This document shows positions 8,349-18,636 of a DNA stretch of 64,000 nucleotides, piece after piece. A program made the position numbers and the translations under genes. Source of the DNA: Paenilisteria portnoyi. Its GTDB lineage: Bacteria; Bacillota; Bacilli; Lactobacillales; Listeriaceae. The notes below the pieces were generated by a model that was given only the letters and a program-made list of their open reading frames with translations, was not told where the DNA came from and made no database searches. The DNA lies in the NCBI RefSeq assembly GCF_014322795.1, contig NZ_JAASTT010000012.1, positions 1 to 64,000 on the forward strand, in the 5' to 3' direction. Each line of letters begins with the position of its first letter. Positions within the stretch are counted from its first letter, which is position 1.

Positions 8349-10204
8349 TGAATTTACGCCGCGATTTAAGTGAAAAAGTTTTAATTGCTGATGGTGCAAT
8401 GGGTACGCTGCTTTATTCTTACGGGGTTGACCGTTCCTTTGAAGAGTTGAATTTATCACATCCAGATGATATCGTTGCGATCCATCGGGCTTATATCGAG
8501 GCTGGGGCGGATATTATTCAAACCAATACGTATAGCGCGAACTATATTAAGTTATCGCGATATGGTTTGCAAGATGACATTAAAAAAATTAACCAGGCGG
8601 CTGTGCGGCATGCAAAAGAGGCGGCGCGCGGGACTGGGGTATATATTTTTGGTACAATCGGCGGGATTAATGGGGCGAATGATGCGCGAATTGCGGCGCC
8701 GAGTTTGGAAGAGATTAAGCGTAGTTTCAGGGAGCAATTGTATTGTTTGTTGCTTGAAGGTGTGGATGCGATTTTGCTGGAGACGTATTATGATCTTGAG
8801 GAACTAAAAACGGTGTTAAAAATTACACGTGAAACGACGGACTTGCCGATTGTGGCGAATGTGTCGATGCATGAACCGGGGCTTTTGCAAAGTGGGCAAA
8901 CGTTGGCATCCGCATTACAGGAATTGGCGGATTTGGGAGCGGATGTTGTTGGCGCGAATTGCCGACTTGGTCCGTATCACATGACCAAAGCGCTTGAGAG
9001 TGTGCCGTTGCTCGAAAATGCTTATTTGGCAGCTTATCCGAACGCTAGTTTACCGCAGATGGATGAGGGAAAAGTCGTTTATCAGACGGAAACGGATTAT
9101 TTTGAGCAGTATGGTGAGATTTTCAGGCAGGAAGGTGTGCGTTTGATCGGTGGTTGTTGTGGTACGACGCCGGATCATATTCGGGCGCTACGACGAGGCT
9201 TAAAATCGATCAAACCGGTGACATCAAAAGTGGTTCATCCGATTTTGGAATTGGCGGAGTTGGATGCGGCGGAGGACGCGGGTGTGCGGCTTACGGATAA
9301 AGTGAAGGAGCAGTATACGGTGTTGGTGGAGCTTGATCCACCGCGGACATTTGATACCGCTGAATTTTTCGAAGGAGCGCAGAAGCTTGATGCTACGGGT
9401 GTGGATGCGATTACGATTTCGGATAATTCGCTTGCGACGCCTCGGATTAGTAACATGGCGCTGGCGGCGATTTTGAAGCAGGAGTATGATATTCGGCCGC
9501 TCATTCACTTGACAACGCGGGATCATAACTTAATCGGGATGCACTCGCATATCATGGGCTTTCACAAGTTGGGGATTCAGGATGTGCTGGCTGTGACGGG
9601 AGATCCGAGTAAGGTTGGCGATTTTCCAGGTGCGTCATCGGTGTTTGATTTACGATCGGTGGAACTTGTGCAGTTGATTAAGAAGTTCAATGATGGGATT
9701 TCCTATACCGGGAAATCGTTGAAGGAGAAGGCACGATTCCAAGTGGCGGCTGCGTTTAATCCGAACGTGCTGAAGCTAGATAAGGCGGTGCGTTTGATTG
9801 AGCGTAAAGTAGAATATGGTGCTGATTATATTATCACGCAACCGATTTATGATACGGAAAAAGCGGTACAGCTGAAAGAAGCGCTGGTTGATGCTGGGAT
9901 TACGGTTCCTGTTTTTGTTGGTGTGATGCCGTTACTTTCGAGTCGGAATGCTGAGTTTCTGCATAATGAAGTTCCAGGTATTCGTTTGACGGATGAGGTG
10001 AGGGAACGGATGCGGGAAGCGGATAAAAGCGGGACTGGGCGCGAAGAAGGTATGGCGATTGCGAAGGAAATTCTCGACGCGATTTGCGAACATTTTAATG
10101 GCGTTTATATTATTACACCATTTTTGCATTATGATTTATCGATTGAATTGACGAAGTATGTGCAGAGTAAGGCACAGGTTATTGAAATTAGTTCGCAAAA
10201 TTAA
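8348..10204 (+). CDS. yitJ: homocysteine S-methyltransferase / methylenetetrahydrofolate reductase fusion
   Basis: 618-residue two-domain protein. Residues ~1-290 form a homocysteine methyltransferase barrel with zinc ligands Cys205, Cys270 and Cys271 (GANCRLGP, GGCCGTT). Residues ~310-610 form a MetF-type reductase (LDPPRTFD, AVTGDPSK, TQPIYD). It supplies methyl-THF to MetE and may also methylate homocysteine itself. The ATG at 8348 overlaps the metC stop and has AGGAG 9 bases upstream; an adjoining TTG at 8345 is less likely. Last gene of the operon. Confidence 0.95.
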   Translation: MNLRRDLSEKVLIADGAMGTLLYSYGVDRSFEELNLSHPDDIVAIHRAYIEAGADIIQTNTYSANYIKLSRYGLQDDIKKINQAAVRHAKEAARGTGVYIFGTIGGINGANDARIAAPSLEEIKRSFREQLYCLLLEGVDAILLETYYDLEELKTVLKITRETTDLPIVANVSMHEPGLLQSGQTLASALQELADLGADVVGANCRLGPYHMTKALESVPLLENAYLAAYPNASLPQMDEGKVVYQTETDYFEQYGEIFRQEGVRLIGGCCGTTPDHIRALRRGLKSIKPVTSKVVHPILELAELDAAEDAGVRLTDKVKEQYTVLVELDPPRTFDTAEFFEGAQKLDATGVDAITISDNSLATPRISNMALAAILKQEYDIRPLIHLTTRDHNLIGMHSHIMGFHKLGIQDVLAVTGDPSKVGDFPGASSVFDLRSVELVQLIKKFNDGISYTGKSLKEKARFQVAAAFNPNVLKLDKAVRLIERKVEYGADYIITQPIYDTEKAVQLKEALVDAGITVPVFVGVMPLLSSRNAEFLHNEVPGIRLTDEVRERMREADKSGTGREEGMAIAKEILDAICEHFNGVYIITPFLHYDLSIELTKYVQSKAQVIEISSQN

Positions 10205-10244
10205 AAAGAACCAGCAGACCATCGACGGTTTTGCTGGTTCTTTC
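10203..10244. terminator. bidirectional terminator, yitJ / menA
   Basis: AAAGAACCAGCA...TGCTGGTTCTTT hairpin between convergent yitJ and menA, with A/T tracts on both sides. Confidence 0.88.
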
Positions 10245-10250
10245 TATGCT

Positions 10251-11195
10251 TTAAAAATCGACCATATTCGCGCTTAGTAAGCTAATCAAAAATGCGATTG
10301 CTAGTAAAATTCCGAAGAACGTGAGAGCTTTACTCGTTGCTTTCATCGCAGGAACCATCGTAATCGGAACGCTTTTACCGATGAAGCGGCGAACGGCTTT
10401 GATGGCTTCTGGAGCGCTTAGTAGGATAATTAGAATCCACGGAGTCGCTTCCACTGTGAAGATCAGCGCGATTTCCCATACGTACGCGAAAATGAAGGCT
10501 GACGTGAAGAGGATAAGTGCTCCTTTTCGACCTAGTAAAATCGCGAGTGTGAGGCGTCCGTTTGCTTTGTCGGGCTCTAAATCGCGGATGCTGTTGGCGA
10601 GCAACAAGTTACCGACTAGTACCATCACTGGAATCGAAACGTAGACGATGAAGGAACTGATAAATCCGGCTTGGATATAGAAGGAAATGAATGTGATAAT
10701 ACCTCCCATGAAAAAGCCAGCCATGATTTCGCCGAATGGTGTGTAGGCAATCGGGTATGGTCCGCCGGTGTATAAATAGCCGACAATCATCGAGATAATA
10801 CCGAGTAGGCCAATCCACCAATTATTCACGTCCATACATAAGTAAATACCGCCTAGAATGGCTAATACGTATAGAAAAATGGCTAGGAATAAAATAAAGC
10901 CTGGTTTCATCCCGTTTCGAACAATTGCGCCACCGTTTCCTACTGTATGCTCATCGTCTTGCCCTTTTTTGAAGTCGTAGTATTCGTTAAATAGGTTGGC
11001 AGAGGTTTGAATGAGGAAACACGATATTAGCATGACTAAAAAGCGCGTAAAATGAAAACTTTCGTAGCTCATTGCGACGGTGGTTCCTAAAAATACTGGG
11101 ACAAAAGATGCAACCAGTGTGTGTGGACGGAGTAGCATCCACCATTTATGGAATCCAGAATGTCTTACAATAGCTGATTTTGTGCCGTGTGCCAT
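10251..11195 (-). CDS. menA: 1,4-dihydroxy-2-naphthoate polyprenyltransferase
   Basis: 314-residue UbiA-family membrane enzyme that attaches the polyprenyl tail to DHNA, making demethylmenaquinone. The aspartate-rich sites are visible as NLFNEYYDFKKGQDDE and SIRDLEPDKANGRLT. Eight or nine hydrophobic helices span the rest. The start at 11195 has AAAGGAGAG just upstream; a 13-residue extension lacks such a site. It is divergent from menF, across a ~200-base spacer. Confidence 0.94.
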   Translation of the reverse strand: MAHGTKSAIVRHSGFHKWWMLLRPHTLVASFVPVFLGTTVAMSYESFHFTRFLVMLISCFLIQTSANLFNEYYDFKKGQDDEHTVGNGGAIVRNGMKPGFILFLAIFLYVLAILGGIYLCMDVNNWWIGLLGIISMIVGYLYTGGPYPIAYTPFGEIMAGFFMGGIITFISFYIQAGFISSFIVYVSIPVMVLVGNLLLANSIRDLEPDKANGRLTLAILLGRKGALILFTSAFIFAYVWEIALIFTVEATPWILIILLSAPEAIKAVRRFIGKSVPITMVPAMKATSKALTFFGILLAIAFLISLLSANMVDF

Positions 11196-11325
11196 TAGTT
11201 TCTCTCCTTTTATAAAAGCTTTGTACTTGTACAATTTTAGGCAATGTTACCTCATTAGTCAATGAATATAGGAGATTTCTTTTTCAATTGGCTTTGGGGA
11301 GTGTTTTTTCGGGAGTGTCCGGAGG

Positions 11326-11353
11326 TGTACAAATGCGCTTCTTTTGTTATAAT
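11326..11353 (+). promoter_or_regulatory. candidate promoter of menFDHBE
   Basis: TGTACA (11326-11331), 16-base spacer, TATAAT (11348-11353), 39 bases upstream of the menF start. The -35 box is a poor match; the -10 is perfect. Confidence 0.55.
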
Positions 11354-11392
11354 GATGAGGTGAGTTGAGGCAATGAAGGAGAGATGAATTAT

Positions 11393-12787
11393 ATGAGTTT
11401 AACATTGCCGATAGAGCTATTTGAGCAGGCAAAGCGGACGATGGTTTCGCAAAATGAGAATGTGTTATTGAGCTGGGTGACGGAGCTAGAAGAGGGCTCG
11501 GCGAAGCACATATTTGATCAGGCAAGTGGAGCTTTTAAGGGGGAACGTTTCTTCTGGCAAAATAAGGAGCGAACGTTGCGTCTTTCTGGGCTCGGTGCGA
11601 TGGATCGGTTGAAGGTAGAGCGCGGTCAGGATCGTTTTTTGGCGTTACATACGAGAAAAGAGCAGGTGCTTCGGCAGACGGTAACGAACAGCGAGGAAAT
11701 GGCTTGTGGTGCTGTATATTTTGGTGGATTTAGTTTTGATGATGAGCATGATACGTCGCCAGAATGGGAAAAGTTTGGCGAAGGATTTTTTTATTTACCG
11801 CTTTTCTTGGTGACGGAGAAGGATGATCGTTGTTATTTATCGGTGAACATTTGGCTTTCGGCGGACGATGTGTATTCGAAAGTGGAGGCTGTGATGGCGC
11901 AGTGGGATAAGATTGCGGCGGCGGAAGTTACGGCTGATCCTGAGGTTGCTTGTATTTTGGAGGAGCGCTTGGCGGAGGATACTTGGTTGCGGGCTGCGAC
12001 GGATGTTGTGACGCTACTTCAAGAAGCGCCGGATATGCAAAAAGTGGTGCTGGCTCGGCGAATGCGACTTGGTTTTGATGGCTTTCTTTCGAGTAGTCGG
12101 ATGATCGCGCATATGGAGGAGCAGCAAGGGAATAGTTATTGTTTCGTGCTCGAAAACGGGACGAGTACTTTCTTTGGCGCGACGCCGGAACGTTTGTTGT
12201 TGGCGGACGAGGCAAAATTGGAGTCGGCTTGTGTGGCGGGTTCGATTGCTCGTGGGGACACGGAGAATGCGGATGCGATTCTTGGGTCGACGTTGCTCAA
12301 TGATGCGAAAAATTTAGCGGAGCACCATTTTGTTGTGGAGATGATTAAGGCGACGATGGAGCGCTTTTGTGAGGATGTGCAGGTTTCGGCGAATCCGGTG
12401 TTGCTTAAGAATCGGGATATTCAGCATTTGTATATGACGGTTTCGGGACGGCGAAGCGAGGCGAGGATGTTGGATGTGTTACGTGCGCTACATCCGACGC
12501 CAGCGCTTGGTGGTTGGCCGCAAAGAGAGGCGATGACGGTGATTCGTTTGAAAGAAGAGATGGATCGCGGTTTTTACGGGGCTCCAATTGGTTGGATTGA
12601 TCCGCTTGATCGTGGTGAATTTGCGGTCGCGATTCGCTCGGCGCTTGCGATAGATACGAATGCTTTGCTATATGCTGGATGCGGAATTGTGGCGGATTCG
12701 GTGCCGGCAGAAGAACTTGCGGAAACGGCGATTAAGTTTCAGCCGATGTTACGGGTATTAGGAGGTAAAGTACATGAACGAACATAG
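11393..12787 (+). CDS. menF: menaquinone-specific isochorismate synthase
   Basis: 464-residue chorismate-binding enzyme converting chorismate to isochorismate. Family motifs are KVVLARRMRL, FFGATPERLL, LHPTPALGG and, at the C-terminus, GAPIGWIDPLDRGEFAVAIR and YAGCGIVADS. The ATG at 11393 has AAGGAGAG about 9 bases upstream; the in-frame ATG at 11384 abuts that site. First gene of the men operon, overlapping menD by 14 bases. Confidence 0.94.
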   Translation: MSLTLPIELFEQAKRTMVSQNENVLLSWVTELEEGSAKHIFDQASGAFKGERFFWQNKERTLRLSGLGAMDRLKVERGQDRFLALHTRKEQVLRQTVTNSEEMACGAVYFGGFSFDDEHDTSPEWEKFGEGFFYLPLFLVTEKDDRCYLSVNIWLSADDVYSKVEAVMAQWDKIAAAEVTADPEVACILEERLAEDTWLRAATDVVTLLQEAPDMQKVVLARRMRLGFDGFLSSSRMIAHMEEQQGNSYCFVLENGTSTFFGATPERLLLADEAKLESACVAGSIARGDTENADAILGSTLLNDAKNLAEHHFVVEMIKATMERFCEDVQVSANPVLLKNRDIQHLYMTVSGRRSEARMLDVLRALHPTPALGGWPQREAMTVIRLKEEMDRGFYGAPIGWIDPLDRGEFAVAIRSALAIDTNALLYAGCGIVADSVPAEELAETAIKFQPMLRVLGGKVHERT

Positions 12788-14516
12788 ACAGGTCATGACG
12801 GAATATTTGGCGGCTTTTGTAGAGGAATTGGTGCAGGCTGGCGTGAAAGAGGCGGTTATTAGTCCAGGTTCGCGCTCGACGCCGATTGCTTTATTGATGG
12901 CTGAACATCCGACGTTAAAAATTTATGTGGATGTGGATGAACGCTCGGCGGGATTTTTCGCTTTGGGTATTGCGAAGGCTTCGAAAAGACCGGTTGTATT
13001 ATTATGTACATCGGGAACGGCAGCGGCGAATTATTTTCCAGCGGTGGCTGAGGCGAATTTATCGCAAGTTCCGTTGCTTGTTTTGACAGCGGATCGGCCG
13101 CATGAGTTGCGAAATGTTGGGGCGCCGCAAGCGATGGATCAGGTACGCCTGTTTGGATCGCATGTGAAGGATTTTACGGATATGGCATTGCCTGAGAATT
13201 CGACGGAGATGTTGCGTTTTGCAAAATGGCATGGCTCGAAGGCTGTGGATATTGCGATGAATGCGCCACGTGGGCCTGTTCATTTGAATTTTCCATTGCG
13301 TGAGCCGTTGATGCCGATTTTGGAGCCGTCGCCGTTTGCGGTTACGGAGAAGAAGCGTCGTCACGTGCATATTTATTATACGCATGAGGTGTTAGAGGAT
13401 GCGGTTATTGCACAGATTACCCGAGCTTGTGCTGGGAAACGTGGCATTTTTGTGGCGGGTCCTTTGGATAAAAAGGCGTTTTCACCAAAATTGGTGGCGC
13501 TCGCGGAACAGATTGGTTGGCCGATTTTGGCAGATCCGTTGTCGCAATTGCGTAGTTATGGTGCGTTGAGTGATGCGGTGATTGACCAGTATGATGCGAT
13601 TTTGCAGGAGGAAGTGGCGCGCGAGGCGTTGCGTCCGGAAGTTGTGATTCGCTTTGGGTCGATGCCGGTTTCGAAGCCGCTCATGAAGTGGCTCGAGGCT
13701 TTGGAGGACGTGATGTTCTACGTTGTTGACCCAGGCGCGGCGTGGAAGGACCCGATTAAAGCGGTGACTAACATGATTCATTGTGACGAGCATTTCTTGG
13801 TTGGCGCGCTTACCGACGGCTGGCAGGAGAAGACTGAGCGTGACTGGATGGAAACTTGGCAACAGCTGAATGCAAAAGTGAAAACGGTCATTGAGACGCA
13901 TATGTCGACGCTTGACGTGCTTGATGAAGGGAAACTCGTGTATGATCTTCGCGAGTGGATTCCTGAAAAGGCTGGTTTGTTTATTGGAAACAGTATGCCG
14001 ATTCGTGATATTGATACGTATTTTGCGCAAGTGGATAAACAGGTTCGGATGCTTGCGAATCGTGGCGCAAACGGGATTGATGGTGTGGTTTCTTCGGCGC
14101 TTGGTGCTAGTTTGACGGAGCAACCGATGTATTTGCTGATTGGGGATTTGTCGTTTTATCATGATATGAACGGACTTTTGATGGCGAAAAAATATGGGCT
14201 GAATTTGACGATTATTGTGGTGAATAATAATGGTGGCGGGATCTTCTCATTCTTACCGCAGGCGTCAGATCCAAAGTATTTTGAGTCGTTGTTTGGAACG
14301 GGGACGGATCTTGATTTTCGCTATACGGCTGCGCTTTATGAGGGTGATTTTCATGAGGTGGCGGATTGGGATGAGTTCCATGATGCGCTTGATCGGGCTC
14401 ATTTCCACAAGGGGCTGGATATTATTGAGGTGAAGACGAATCGGTATGAAAATGTGGATGCTCACCGGGTGTTGTGGGATACGATTAAGACGGCGATTCG
14501 GTTGGAGTTGAAGTAA
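12774..14516 (+). CDS. menD: SEPHCHC synthase
   Basis: 580-residue thiamine-diphosphate enzyme joining isochorismate and 2-oxoglutarate. The N-terminal segment VKEAVISPGSRSTPIAL carries the catalytic Glu region. The ThDP/Mg motif is GDLSFYHDMNGLL...NNNGGGIF. GGAGGT lies 8 bases before the start, inside menF. Its stop is one base before the menH start. Confidence 0.95.
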   Translation: MNEHRQVMTEYLAAFVEELVQAGVKEAVISPGSRSTPIALLMAEHPTLKIYVDVDERSAGFFALGIAKASKRPVVLLCTSGTAAANYFPAVAEANLSQVPLLVLTADRPHELRNVGAPQAMDQVRLFGSHVKDFTDMALPENSTEMLRFAKWHGSKAVDIAMNAPRGPVHLNFPLREPLMPILEPSPFAVTEKKRRHVHIYYTHEVLEDAVIAQITRACAGKRGIFVAGPLDKKAFSPKLVALAEQIGWPILADPLSQLRSYGALSDAVIDQYDAILQEEVAREALRPEVVIRFGSMPVSKPLMKWLEALEDVMFYVVDPGAAWKDPIKAVTNMIHCDEHFLVGALTDGWQEKTERDWMETWQQLNAKVKTVIETHMSTLDVLDEGKLVYDLREWIPEKAGLFIGNSMPIRDIDTYFAQVDKQVRMLANRGANGIDGVVSSALGASLTEQPMYLLIGDLSFYHDMNGLLMAKKYGLNLTIIVVNNNGGGIFSFLPQASDPKYFESLFGTGTDLDFRYTAALYEGDFHEVADWDEFHDALDRAHFHKGLDIIEVKTNRYENVDAHRVLWDTIKTAIRLELK

Positions 14517-14517
14517 G

Positions 14518-15345
14518 ATGCGGATTCGGGGCGTGGATTACCATGTTGTGGAGATGAATACTGGTGGGGCTTCGCGGGGAACATTGTTGCTGCTCCATGG
14601 CTTTACGGGATCGCATGCGACGTATGATGCGGTTTTGCCGATTCTGTCTGCGGATTGGCATTGTGTGACGGTGGACTTGTTGGGGCATGGCCAGACGGAT
14701 GCGCCGCTTGATGCTTCGCGCTACGAAATAGAGGAGCAGGCGGCGGATTTGATAGCGATTTTGGATCAGTTGCCTGTGCAGCGGGCTTCGGTGCTTGGTT
14801 ATTCGATGGGGGGCAGGCTTGCTCTAGGGCTTGCAACGCGGTACCCGGATCGGATTCAGACGCTCGTTTTGCAGAGTGCTTCACCGGGTTTGGCATCGGA
14901 ACAAGAACGCACAGCACGAATGTTGAAAGATACGGCGCTTGCTGATAAAATTAGAACGCAAGGCGTTGCGGATTTCGTTGCGGATTGGGAGTCGTTGCCG
15001 CTTTTTGCGACGCAGCGTTATCTCTCGGAAGATGCGCGGGATAAGGTTCGCGCGGAACGTTTGAATCAGCGGGCACAAGGCCTAGCTGGGAGTCTTGGCG
15101 GAATGGGGACGGGTGCGCAGCCTTCTTTTTGGGAGGAGTTGCCGGCGCTTCAGATTCCGACTTTACTTTTAGCGGGGCAAGAGGATCAGAAATTTTGCGG
15201 GATTGCGTTGGAAATGAAAACGGCGCTTCCTGATGCAAAATATATTACTTTTTCAAATGCGGGACATACGATTCACATCGAGCAACCGGAAGCTTTTGGT
15301 TACGCGGTCCGCAATTGGTTACGAATTAGAGGAGGAACGAAATAA
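14518..15345 (+). CDS. menH: SHCHC synthase, alpha/beta hydrolase
   Basis: 275-residue alpha/beta-hydrolase fold enzyme that removes pyruvate from SEPHCHC. The triad is visible as Ser96 (GYSMGG), Asp223 (GQEDQKF) and His250 (NAGHTIH), and the oxyanion region is [11 protein letters not shown]. Its position between menD and menB supports the assignment. The start ATG overlaps the menD region without a spacer, and the stop shares an A with the menB start (TAATG). Confidence 0.92.
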   Translation: MRIRGVDYHVVEMNTGGASRGTLLLLHGFTGSHATYDAVLPILSADWHCVTVDLLGHGQTDAPLDASRYEIEEQAADLIAILDQLPVQRASVLGYSMGGRLALGLATRYPDRIQTLVLQSASPGLASEQERTARMLKDTALADKIRTQGVADFVADWESLPLFATQRYLSEDARDKVRAERLNQRAQGLAGSLGGMGTGAQPSFWEELPALQIPTLLLAGQEDQKFCGIALEMKTALPDAKYITFSNAGHTIHIEQPEAFGYAVRNWLRIRGGTK

Positions 15346-16163
15346 TGGGTTTTGAATGGAAAAAAGAGAAGGATTATACGGAAATTAAGTACGAAACATA
15401 CGAAGGAATCGCGAAAATTACGATTGATCGCCCGCAAGTACACAATGCATTTACGCCAAAAACGGTCATTGAAATGATTGATGCATTTACGATTGCGCGT
15501 GAGGATTCGAAGGTTGGCGTGATTATTTTAACTGGAGAAGGCGATAAAGCGTTTTGTTCTGGTGGAGATCAGAAAGTTCGTGGAAATGGTGGTTATGTTG
15601 GTGAGGACAATATTCCGCGCTTGAACGTGCTTGATTTGCAGCGTTTGATTCGCGTGATTCCGAAACCGGTTATCGCGATGGTTGCTGGTTGGTCGATTGG
15701 TGGCGGAAACGTGTTGCAACTTGTGTGTGATTTGACGATTGCGGCGGATAATGCGAAATTTGGTCAAACGGGGCCGAATGTCGGTAGTTTTGATGCAGGT
15801 TATGGTTCAGGCTACTTGGCGCGCGTGATTGGACATAAGAAAGCGAAGGAAGTTTGGTTCATGTGTCGTCAGTATACGGCGGATGAAGCGCTTGAAATGG
15901 GCTGGATTAACACGGTTGTGCCTCTTGCTGAGCTTGAGAATGAAACGGTTGCTTGGGCGAAGGAAATGTTGAAGAAGAGTCCGACAGCGCTTCGATTTAT
16001 TAAGGCGGCATTCAACGCGGACACAGACGGTTTGGCTGGTATTCAGCAGCTGGCTGGTGACGCAACGCTTCTTTACTATACGACGGATGAGGCGAAAGAA
16101 GGACGTGACGCGTTCAAAGAAAAACGTGACCCAGACTTCGATCAATTCCCGAAATTCCCTTGA
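15345..16163 (+). CDS. menB: 1,4-dihydroxy-2-naphthoyl-CoA synthase
   Basis: 272-residue crotonase-fold enzyme that cyclises o-succinylbenzoyl-CoA to DHNA-CoA. Family segments are [37 protein letters not shown] and [20 protein letters not shown], the last containing the catalytic Asp. The C-terminus ends in [11 protein letters not shown], which is typical. AGGAGG precedes the start by 7 bases. Confidence 0.97.
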   Translation: MGFEWKKEKDYTEIKYETYEGIAKITIDRPQVHNAFTPKTVIEMIDAFTIAREDSKVGVIILTGEGDKAFCSGGDQKVRGNGGYVGEDNIPRLNVLDLQRLIRVIPKPVIAMVAGWSIGGGNVLQLVCDLTIAADNAKFGQTGPNVGSFDAGYGSGYLARVIGHKKAKEVWFMCRQYTADEALEMGWINTVVPLAELENETVAWAKEMLKKSPTALRFIKAAFNADTDGLAGIQQLAGDATLLYYTTDEAKEGRDAFKEKRDPDFDQFPKFP

Positions 16164-16176
16164 TTGTTGGTGAAAA

Positions 16177-17586
16177 ATGATGGAACTAACCAATTGGTTG
16201 GAAAAACGAGTGCGGCTTTCTCCCAGGAAGACCGCGCTTGTTTTTGATGATAAGCAGGAGACTTTTTTAGAGATTTATGCAGCGGTGCAAGAAGTGGCTG
16301 GGAAATTGGCATCGTTCGGTGTTCGGGAGGGGATGTATGTTGCCCTCCTCGGTAAGAATGATCGGGAGACGTTTCTGATGATTCATGCGTTGCAGCAGCT
16401 GGGTGCGCGGACGGTGTTCTTGAATAATCGGTTGACAGCGACGGAGATTTTGTTTCAAACACGAGATGCGCAGGTGGAACGGTGTTTTTATACGGATGTA
16501 TTTGTGGGAAAAGTGGACGGAATCCAAGCGACTTCCTTTACGGCTGTGATGGGTGCGCCGATTTTGGATGTCCCGCTTGTATCCTATTTTGCGATGGAAG
16601 ATGTGGCTTCGGTCATGTATACGTCGGGTACGACTGGGCAGCCTAAAGGCGTGATGCAGACGTTTGGGAATCATTGGTGGAGCGCCACTGGCTCGATGCT
16701 GAATCTTGGTTTGCAGGCAGGAGATAGTTGGCTTTGCGCGGTGCCTATTTTTCACATTAGTGGTCTGTCGATTTTGATGCGCTCGGTGATTTACGGGATT
16801 CCGGTTTATTTGGAGGAGCATTTCGACGAGGCTCGGGTCGATGCCTTTTTGCGAAGCGGTGAGGTGACGATGATTTCGGTGGTGACAACGATGGCGCAGC
16901 GGTTGCTGGATGTTTTTACAACGCGATATCATCCGAATTTCCGCAGTATGTTGCTTGGTGGAGGTCCGGCGAACCAATCGATGCTTGAGGCTTGTTTTGA
17001 AAAAGGAATTCCACTGGTGCAATCGTTTGGCATGACAGAAACGGCTTCACAAATCGTGACGCTACCTCCAGAAGATGCCCTTTTAAAAATTGGTTCGGCA
17101 GGAAAACCCTTATTCCCAGCAGAAATCAAGATAAGTGAACATGGCGAAATTTTGCTAAAAGGGCCTTCGATCATGGCTGGATATTTGCATAATGATTTGG
17201 CGACAAAGGCAGCATTTGACGAGAATGACTGGTTTCAGACCGGCGATGTTGGCTATTTAGATGACGATGGTTTCCTATTTGTTCTGGATAGGCGCTCCGA
17301 TTTGATTATATCTGGTGGTGAAAATATTTATCCAACCGAAATCGAGCATGTTTTGATGGCACACCCGAATGTTGTAGAGGTGGCTGTGGTCGCTGCATCG
17401 GACGAAAAATGGGGAGAGGTACCTGTAGCTTTTATTGTGGCAAATGAGGCTATGGACACAGCGTTACTTTCCGAATTTTGTCAGCAAAGACTGGCTAAGT
17501 TTAAAATACCACGTCAATTTCATTTTTTAGAAGAGCTCCCAAAAACCGCATCACAAAAAATTCAGCGTCACCTTTTAAAACAATAG
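16177..17586 (+). CDS. menE: o-succinylbenzoate--CoA ligase
   Basis: 469-residue adenylate-forming enzyme activating o-succinylbenzoate with CoA. The AMP-binding core is MYTSGTTGQPKGVMQ, followed by SFGMTETASQ, YLDDDGFLFVLDRRSDLIISGGENIYP and the C-terminal lysine motif KTASQKIQRH. An ATG at 16177 and another at 16180 are both possible; the ribosome site is weak. Last gene of the men operon. menC, which makes its substrate, is not in the window. Confidence 0.95.
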   Translation: MMELTNWLEKRVRLSPRKTALVFDDKQETFLEIYAAVQEVAGKLASFGVREGMYVALLGKNDRETFLMIHALQQLGARTVFLNNRLTATEILFQTRDAQVERCFYTDVFVGKVDGIQATSFTAVMGAPILDVPLVSYFAMEDVASVMYTSGTTGQPKGVMQTFGNHWWSATGSMLNLGLQAGDSWLCAVPIFHISGLSILMRSVIYGIPVYLEEHFDEARVDAFLRSGEVTMISVVTTMAQRLLDVFTTRYHPNFRSMLLGGGPANQSMLEACFEKGIPLVQSFGMTETASQIVTLPPEDALLKIGSAGKPLFPAEIKISEHGEILLKGPSIMAGYLHNDLATKAAFDENDWFQTGDVGYLDDDGFLFVLDRRSDLIISGGENIYPTEIEHVLMAHPNVVEVAVVAASDEKWGEVPVAFIVANEAMDTALLSEFCQQRLAKFKIPRQFHFLEELPKTASQKIQRHLLKQ

Positions 17587-17591
17587 CATAC

Positions 17592-17625
17592 AAAAATGCC
17601 GAGCGTTTCGTACACTCGGCATTTT
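17592..17625. terminator. bidirectional terminator, menE / zinc lipoprotein gene
   Basis: AAAATGCCGAGCG...CACTCGGCATTTT hairpin between two convergent genes. Confidence 0.88.
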
Positions 17626-17632
17626 CTATGCA

Positions 17633-18583
17633 TTAATAATTCAACGCCTTATCTAACGCCTCTAAATTATCTTTCATAATCGACATATAGTCACGTTTTG
17701 CATCGATGTCCTTTTGCGTCAATGTCTCTAAATTATGCAGTTTCATTGTCTTTGTATCCGTTTCTTTCTGGATAACGTCAGCAATTTTGGAATTCGTATT
17801 TTGTTCTAACAAGATGTACGGAATCTTATCCTTTTTAATCGTGTTTACAATCGATGTTAACTTCTTCTGGGATGGTTCGTCGCTCGTTGAAATACCAGCA
17901 ATCGGGATTTGTTTCAAGCCGTATTCTTGCTCCCAGTAGCCATATGCCGCATGTGCCGTCACAAAATCTTTATGTTTCGCATTCGTAGCCATCGTTTTGT
18001 AATCGTTATTCAATGTTTGTAATTGCAATACAACATCTTCATAATTTTTCTCAAATGTCGCTTTTTGCGCAGGAAGTTCCTTGCTTAAGTTATCCCGTAC
18101 AACGCCCGCCATCGTCACCATGTAATTCGGATCCAGCCAAACGTGCGGATTTACATCACCATGATCGTGGTCATCCTCGTCGCCCTCGTGGTCATGATCT
18201 TCCTCTTCGTGCGCGACAGCAGGCAATTTCAAATCATCCGTCGTCACGACAAACTTCACGTTTTCCTTTTTAAGCGATTGTTTCGCTTTATCAACAAAAC
18301 CTTCCATACCAAGCCCGATATAGAAAAACAGGTCGCTATCTGCAATATTCATCATGTCTTTTTGTGAGGGGTCAAAGCTGTGGGCATCCGAACCAGCTGG
18401 ATACACCGAATGCGCATCGACATATTTGCCACCAATTTGGGCCGCTAAGTATTGTAATGGATAAACCGTCGTGTAAACCGTTAACTTATCCGCATCTTTC
18501 GTCTTCGCGTCGCTATTACCACAACCGACCATGAAAACAGAGACAAGCAGAATCGTACTAAGTAAAATGGCTATTTTCTTCAT
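17633..18583 (-). CDS. zinc ABC transporter substrate-binding lipoprotein
   Basis: 316-residue cluster A-I (ZnuA/AdcA-type) solute-binding protein. The signal peptide ends in the lipobox MVGC with Cys21 as the lipidated residue. A His/Asp/Glu-rich loop covers residues ~125-142 (HEEEDHDHEGDEDDHDH), typical of zinc rather than manganese binders. Likely metal His are in DAHSFDPS (His68) and NPHVWLDP (His147). No ABC ATPase or permease gene is adjacent, so the partners must be elsewhere. A Zur-type operator sits ~55 bases upstream. Confidence 0.92.
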   Translation of the reverse strand: MKKIAILLSTILLVSVFMVGCGNSDAKTKDADKLTVYTTVYPLQYLAAQIGGKYVDAHSVYPAGSDAHSFDPSQKDMMNIADSDLFFYIGLGMEGFVDKAKQSLKKENVKFVVTTDDLKLPAVAHEEEDHDHEGDEDDHDHGDVNPHVWLDPNYMVTMAGVVRDNLSKELPAQKATFEKNYEDVVLQLQTLNNDYKTMATNAKHKDFVTAHAAYGYWEQEYGLKQIPIAGISTSDEPSQKKLTSIVNTIKKDKIPYILLEQNTNSKIADVIQKETDTKTMKLHNLETLTQKDIDAKRDYMSIMKDNLEALDKALNY

Positions 18584-18636
18584 GAAAAAAGGAACCCCCT
18601 AAATCGAAATGATTCTTATTTGATGCCGAAAAATAA

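Noticed and set aside
4375-9526. Long antisense frames opposite metE, metI, metC and yitJ
   Set aside because: They arise from codon bias on the coding strand, lack ribosome sites and resemble no protein family.
11928-15238. Antisense frames opposite the men genes
   Set aside because: Proline/alanine/serine- or arginine/histidine-rich shadow translations of well-recognised genes.
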